Part shown: positions 6,550 through 9,670 of the stretch, one piece after another
Numbering within the stretch: the first letter of the stretch is position 1
How the letters are laid out: the number at the start of each line of letters is the position of its first letter
Assembly: GCA_902783085.1 (NCBI GenBank)
Contig: CACZPT010000151.1
Span: 1 to 9,670 of the forward strand
DNA from: an uncultured Methanobrevibacter sp.
GTDB lineage: Archaea; Methanobacteriota; Methanobacteria; Methanobacteriales; Methanobacteriaceae
Direction of reading: 5' to 3'
Length of the DNA: 9,670 nt
The notes under the pieces: generated by a model
Databases searched by the model: none
Told to the model about the DNA's origin: nothing
Seen by the model: only the letters and a program-made list of their open reading frames with translations
Position numbers and translations under genes: made by a program

Positions 6550-7464
6550 TTAATTTAAATCTTGGTATGCGGAAGTTGCTGCAATTGCACCTTCTCCACA
6601 TGCTACAACCCACTGTTTTAAACCAACACAAACGTCACCTATTGCATAAACATATTCAATATTTGTTTTTTGTTCTTTATCAACTATAATATGTCCAGTT
6701 TCATTTAAATCAACATTTAATTGTTGTGCTAATTTATTGTGAGGTTTATATCCTATACTTATGAAAACACCATTTGTTGGAATCTCTTTTGTTTGATTGG
6801 TTTTCGTGTCTTTGATGATAACTGATTCTACAAGCATATTCCCTTTTATTTCTTCAATGGTGGCATTATATATTACATTAATGTTTTCATTTTTAATTAT
6901 ATCTTGTAAGTGTTTTTGAGCTCTAAATTCATCTCTTCTGTGAATAATAGTAACATTACAACCCAGATTATTTAGATAAATAGCTTCTTGAAGAGCACTA
7001 TTGCCTCCACCAACCATTATTATGTTTTGGTCTTGGAAAAATAATCCATCACAAGTTGCACAATAACTAACTCCTTTTCCAAGATATTCTTCTTCTCCAG
7101 TAACATTTAAATGACTATGTGAACTTCCGGTTGCTAAGATCACAGTTTTTGTAAAATATTCATTTTTATTTGTCTTTAAAATAAAATTATATCCATTTTC
7201 ATTTATTTTTTCAATTGATTCAACATTTTCAAATTCATGTATTTCAATGTTTTTTTCAGCTTGGGTTTTCATTATTTCGACTAATTTTAAGCCAGAAATG
7301 CTTTCATATCCAGGATAATTTTCCATTTCAGGAACTTCACGCCCAATTCCACCAGCCAAATCTTTATCAATAATTAAATTTTTAGTTCCTTGGCGTCCAG
7401 CATATATTCCGGCCGTTAAACCGCCCGGGCCACCACCAACAATAATAATGTCATATTTATTCAT
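6550..7464 (-). CDS. trxB: Thioredoxin-disulfide reductase
   Basis: This FAD flavoenzyme passes electrons from a reduced cofactor to thioredoxin. The 304-aa protein has the FAD-binding GGGPGGLTAG (10-19) at its N terminus, then ATGSSHSHL (111-119), the redox-active pair in CATC (Cys135, Cys138), the nucleotide-binding GGGNSALQEA (152-161), HRRDEFRA (175-182), and the second FAD motif YAIGDV (273-278). Length and order match low-molecular-weight TrxR. HRRxxxR is the classical element for the NADPH 2'-phosphate, so NADPH is the likely donor; some methanogens instead have F420H2-dependent relatives, which I cannot exclude by sequence alone. The start at 7464 follows GTGAT (7472-7468), a modest Shine-Dalgarno match. 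It is monocistronic by layout, facing the 47-aa gene at its 3' end and divergent from the 83-aa gene. Confidence 0.92.
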   Translation of the reverse strand: MNKYDIIIVGGGPGGLTAGIYAGRQGTKNLIIDKDLAGGIGREVPEMENYPGYESISGLKLVEIMKTQAEKNIEIHEFENVESIEKINENGYNFILKTNKNEYFTKTVILATGSSHSHLNVTGEEEYLGKGVSYCATCDGLFFQDQNIIMVGGGNSALQEAIYLNNLGCNVTIIHRRDEFRAQKHLQDIIKNENINVIYNATIEEIKGNMLVESVIIKDTKTNQTKEIPTNGVFISIGYKPHNKLAQQLNVDLNETGHIIVDKEQKTNIEYVYAIGDVCVGLKQWVVACGEGAIAATSAYQDLN

Positions 7465-7726
7465 TTTATCACTTAATTTATATTTTGATTTTTACTATAT
7501 TACTTAATGTTTTTATCATTTTATAATATTATTTGGAATGTTATTCTCTTGTGAGTATAATGTTTTATTAAGATATCCTTCGTTGACTTATGAATTTATT
7601 AATACTATATATGCATGCACACTATATTTAAAAATAAACCAATATTATGTTGTGTTTCAATAAACTCAATCATATAAATTCAATATGGTAAAAATTTTTT
7701 AAGAATATATTATCATATAAAATTTG

Positions 7727-7749
7727 ATATAAATTAGTGAAATTTATAT
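7727..7749. promoter_or_regulatory. Inverted repeat over the TATA box, candidate operator
   Basis: ATATAAATT (7727-7735) and AATTTATAT (7741-7749) form a perfect 9-bp dyad with a 5-nt centre, AGTGA. The right arm covers nearly all of the TATA box. A protein bound there would block TBP/TFB. AT-rich composition makes chance dyads more common, so this is a candidate only. Confidence 0.4.
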
Positions 7750-7750
7750 A
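7737..7750 (+). promoter_or_regulatory. BRE/TATA promoter of the 83-aa gene
   Basis: GTGAAA (7737-7742) precedes TTTATATA (7743-7750), the same TATA octamer as at 6111-6118. The predicted start site is about 7771-7775, giving a leader of roughly 23-27 nt that contains the Shine-Dalgarno site AGGAGG at 7785-7790. Confidence 0.65.
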
Positions 7751-7797
7751 TTATTTTTTTTTAATATTGATATAAGATACTAATAGGAGGTATTGAA

Positions 7798-8049
7798 ATG
7801 ACAAATTTGGATGAGAATATTGAAAATCAAATTAAAAGCATTGTTGAAAAATATCAAAAAGATGATAATAAACTCCTAAATTACCTTATAACTGATGATA
7901 AAATCACATTTTTCTCATCAATTATGAATGGTAAAGAAATAACAGCAGAAGATTTGCAAAAAGTGGCTGATGTATTAAATGGTACTTTCGATGGTTTTGA
8001 AATAGTAAATCAGGAATATAGGTTTAAATTTACAATGAATTGTGAATAA
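7798..8049 (+). CDS. Small protein of unknown function
   Basis: I do not recognise this 83-aa protein. It reads as a charged N-terminal helix (about residues 3-30, DENIENQIKSIVEKYQKDDN), a short segment LLNYLITDDKITFFSSIMNG, a second helix at ITAEDLQKVADVLNG (47-61), and a C-terminal strand-rich end FEIVNQEYRFKFTMNCE. There is one cysteine (Cys82), no signal peptide and no membrane segment, so it is probably a small cytosolic alpha/beta protein. The gene is well signposted: near-perfect AGGAGGT at 7785-7791 with 6-7 nt spacing, a canonical promoter, and a single-gene layout between trxB (divergent) and gatE (convergent). The strong ribosome binding site, better than that of any other gene here, suggests high expression. 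The dyad over its TATA box suggests repression under some condition. Confidence 0.8.
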   Translation: MTNLDENIENQIKSIVEKYQKDDNKLLNYLITDDKITFFSSIMNGKEITAEDLQKVADVLNGTFDGFEIVNQEYRFKFTMNCE

Positions 8050-8064
8050 TTTTCCTGTTTAATT

Positions 8065-8098
8065 AAAAAAAAGATTATTGGAAACTCTTTGAGTTTCC
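8065..8098 (-). terminator. Hairpin/oligo-T terminator of gatE
   Basis: A perfect 8-bp stem, GGAAACTC (8080-8087) with GAGTTTCC (8091-8098) and a TTT loop on the plus strand, begins inside the gatE stop codon. On the minus strand it is followed by AATAATC and eight T residues (8072-8065). It may also slow plus-strand transcription from the 83-aa gene, where TTAATTTTT follows. Confidence 0.75.
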
Positions 8099-9670
8099 TA
8101 TATTAATTTTTGAATTTCTTCACGTACAATTTTATTAACAAGTCCACCATCTGCTTTTCCTTTGAGTTCTTTCATACACATTCCCATTAAAGGACCCATA
8201 GCACCCATTTGACGTTCTTTTACCATTTCTTCATTTTTAGCAACAATGTCAGAAATAATTTTACTTACATCTTCATCGCTTAGCATTGTTAAATTGTTTT
8301 TCTCTGCGATTTCAGAAATTTCAACATCAGGTGTTTTGATTGTTTCAATAGTTAATTTTCTTACACTATCTTTTGCAATTTTTCCTTCGGATAATAATGT
8401 AAAAATATCATTAAAGTGGGTTACTGTTAAAATACTAACATCATGACCATCTCTTTTGATTTCTCTTAAATCATATGCAAGAAGTGAAGCAACTGGTGTT
8501 GCGTCTACATCAACAGTTGTCAAAATATCTTCGAAGATATCTGCAGTTTGTCTTTTAACAAGTTGTGTTGCTAAATCTTCACTTAATTTGTATTCTTTAA
8601 TGATTCTCTCTTGTTTAACGTTTGGTAATTCAGGTAAGTTATTCGCTATTGGTTCAATTTTTTCTTGAGTAATTTTGAATAATGGGATATCTGTTTCAAG
8701 ATACATCCTGTTTGCAGTTGGAAGTGGTCTCATGTATTCAGTATTACCATCATCTAGGGCTTTCCTGGTTTCTTCAACTACACCTTCCAAACCTAAATTA
8801 GCTCTTCTTTTAACTTCTTCAAGAGCAGAAATAGCAATGTCTTCATCATGTGCTACGATAACGAATGCATCATCATCCCCTATGTTTAAGAAATCAGATA
8901 CTTCTTTAACTTCATCATCAGTAATTCCATAAGCCGGCAATTCATCTGAGTGGAAAATACCTAAAACGCCACGTTTTTTAGCATAACTTGCAATTTCTGT
9001 TCCAAATCGCCTACCCGGTTGTACTTCACGACCAATTAATCCATTAAAACCTTTTAATACAACAGCTTTTATTGTTTCAGCGGATTTTAAAATTTTGGAT
9101 TCAGTATCTTCAAATAATTCATCTAATGTATGAATTTCTTCTAACACTTCTGCATTCCGGTTGTTAAGTTCCTTTTTAATGTCAATTAATTCTAATTGTC
9201 TTTGAACTTCACGGTTTACAATTTCAGCCATCAAATCTAAATCTTGCACACCTTTAATTTCAACACGTGCTCCTTCAGCAATTGAGATATTTAAATCTTG
9301 TCTGATTGTTCCGAGACCTCTTTTAACATTTGTACTTCTTAAAATTTGACCAAGCATATATGCAACTTCTCTTACTTGATCAGGGTGGTGCATTGAAGGG
9401 TCTGTTGTAATTTCTGCAAGAGGAATACCTAATCTGTCTAATCTAAATTCGGTAAATCCATCTTTGGTTTCAACTCTTCTTGCAGCATCTTCTTCAAGAC
9501 CTAAACTTTCAATAATTACTCTACCATATGGAGTATCTAGGTAACCGTCGGTTGCAACCATACCTGTTCTCTGGAAACCTCCAGTGTTACTTCCGTCGAT
9601 AACCTGTTTACGCATTGTATGGAATTCATCAACAATATGCATATTCATCAAACAGGCAATTGTTATACAA
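8098..9670 (-). CDS. gatE: Glu-tRNA(Gln) amidotransferase subunit E (5' end outside window)
   Basis: GatE works with GatD in archaea to convert Glu-tRNA(Gln) to Gln-tRNA(Gln). GatE phosphorylates the tRNA-bound glutamate and amidates it with ammonia released by GatD. The visible 523 residues cover the kinase-like cradle (VDEFHTMRKQVIDGSNTGGF, RQDLNISI, GARVEIKGVQDLD), then an AspRS-like GAD insertion (from about GREVQPGRRFGTEIASYAKKRG) that distinguishes GatE from bacterial GatB. After the RPLPTANRMYLETDIP segment come the helical and YqeY-like tail domains, ending GALMGM-like (MGAMGPLMGMCMKELKGKADGG). The frame stays open to the window edge (…CITIACLMNMHIVDEF), so the apparent start near 9651 is internal. 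Family members run about 620 aa, so roughly 100 N-terminal residues lie beyond 9670. A gatD neighbour further upstream is plausible but not visible. Confidence 0.95.
   Translation of the reverse strand, partial: CITIACLMNMHIVDEFHTMRKQVIDGSNTGGFQRTGMVATDGYLDTPYGRVIIESLGLEEDAARRVETKDGFTEFRLDRLGIPLAEITTDPSMHHPDQVREVAYMLGQILRSTNVKRGLGTIRQDLNISIAEGARVEIKGVQDLDLMAEIVNREVQRQLELIDIKKELNNRNAEVLEEIHTLDELFEDTESKILKSAETIKAVVLKGFNGLIGREVQPGRRFGTEIASYAKKRGVLGIFHSDELPAYGITDDEVKEVSDFLNIGDDDAFVIVAHDEDIAISALEEVKRRANLGLEGVVEETRKALDDGNTEYMRPLPTANRMYLETDIPLFKITQEKIEPIANNLPELPNVKQERIIKEYKLSEDLATQLVKRQTADIFEDILTTVDVDATPVASLLAYDLREIKRDGHDVSILTVTHFNDIFTLLSEGKIAKDSVRKLTIETIKTPDVEISEIAEKNNLTMLSDEDVSKIISDIVAKNEEMVKERQMGAMGPLMGMCMKELKGKADGGLVNKIVREEIQKLI

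Larger units (their letters stand above)
7465..7797. other. AT-rich divergent intergenic region
   Basis: 333 nt separate trxB from the 83-aa gene. I find no ORF longer than about 15 codons with a start signal and no tRNA-like fold. The right end (7727-7797) holds the promoter, dyad and Shine-Dalgarno site of the 83-aa gene. On the minus strand, CAAATAATATTATAAAATG (about 7534-7516) is a weak candidate TATA region for trxB. Related AT-rich words (ATCATATAAATT at 7669-7680, ATCATATAAAATT at 7712-7724, GATATAAATT at 7726-7735) recur upstream of the 83-aa promoter. The palindrome TGCATGCA lies at 7612-7619. Confidence 0.6.

Noticed and set aside
7535..7548. GGAATGTTATTC, resembling the NrpR nitrogen-repressor operator (GGAA-N6-TTCC)
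   Set aside because: The right half reads TCTC instead of TTCC and the site is far from any start, so it is not a credible operator.
7612..7619. TGCATGCA palindrome
   Set aside because: A lone 8-bp palindrome with no link to the promoter or to a second copy.
8246..8932. Three plus-strand ORFs (66, 70 and 85 aa) inside gatE
   Set aside because: They are antisense shadows of gatE, with no start signals.
1..9670. CRISPR array, tRNA or rRNA genes, complete insertion sequence, defence cassette
   Set aside because: I found no regularly spaced repeats, cloverleaf-like segments, intact transposase or toxin/nuclease signatures. The recognised content is mostly housekeeping.

Overview
The window comes from an AT-rich methanogenic archaeon, most likely Methanobrevibacter or a close relative in the Methanobacteriales. 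Four things point there: a split GMP synthase (separate glutaminase and synthetase subunits), an archaeal GatE, a KEOPS Cgi121 subunit with an Nre repair protein, and promoters of the archaeal BRE/TATA type (A-rich stretch followed by TTTATATA). Shine-Dalgarno sites are of the GGTG/GGAGG type. The genus is inferred from composition and protein content; no marker gene is present.

Layout: (1) 137-2104, plus strand: an alpha-isopropylmalate/citramalate synthase family enzyme (best match cimA), followed 6 nt later by cgi121. (2) 2088-6041, minus strand: a five-gene co-directional block. In transcription order these are guaAA, an 86-codon acidic protein of unknown function, guaAB, a hairpin plus T-tract terminator, nreA, and a DegT/DnrJ-type PLP protein. 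The DegT gene overlaps nreA at its start and overlaps the oppositely oriented cgi121 by 17 bp at its end. (3) 6042-6549: a divergent promoter region, an unannotated 47-aa membrane protein that appears leaderless, and a non-coding stretch with possible decayed coding sequence. (4) 6550-7464, minus strand: a thioredoxin reductase. (5) 7465-8049: a long AT-rich spacer leading to a strong promoter with a dyad over its TATA box, which drives an 83-aa protein of unknown function. (6) 8050-9670, minus strand: a strong hairpin/oligo-T terminator, then gatE, whose 5' end runs off the window.

The recognised genes are mostly housekeeping: isoleucine or leucine precursor synthesis, tRNA t6A modification, GMP synthesis, DNA repair at the sliding clamp, thiol redox, and Gln-tRNA(Gln) formation. 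I found no CRISPR array, tRNA, rRNA, intact insertion sequence or obvious defence system. The less ordinary material is the three small proteins (47, 83 and 85/86 aa), the nreA-DegT pairing, the operator-like dyad at 7727-7749, and the possible gene remnant at 6331-6548.
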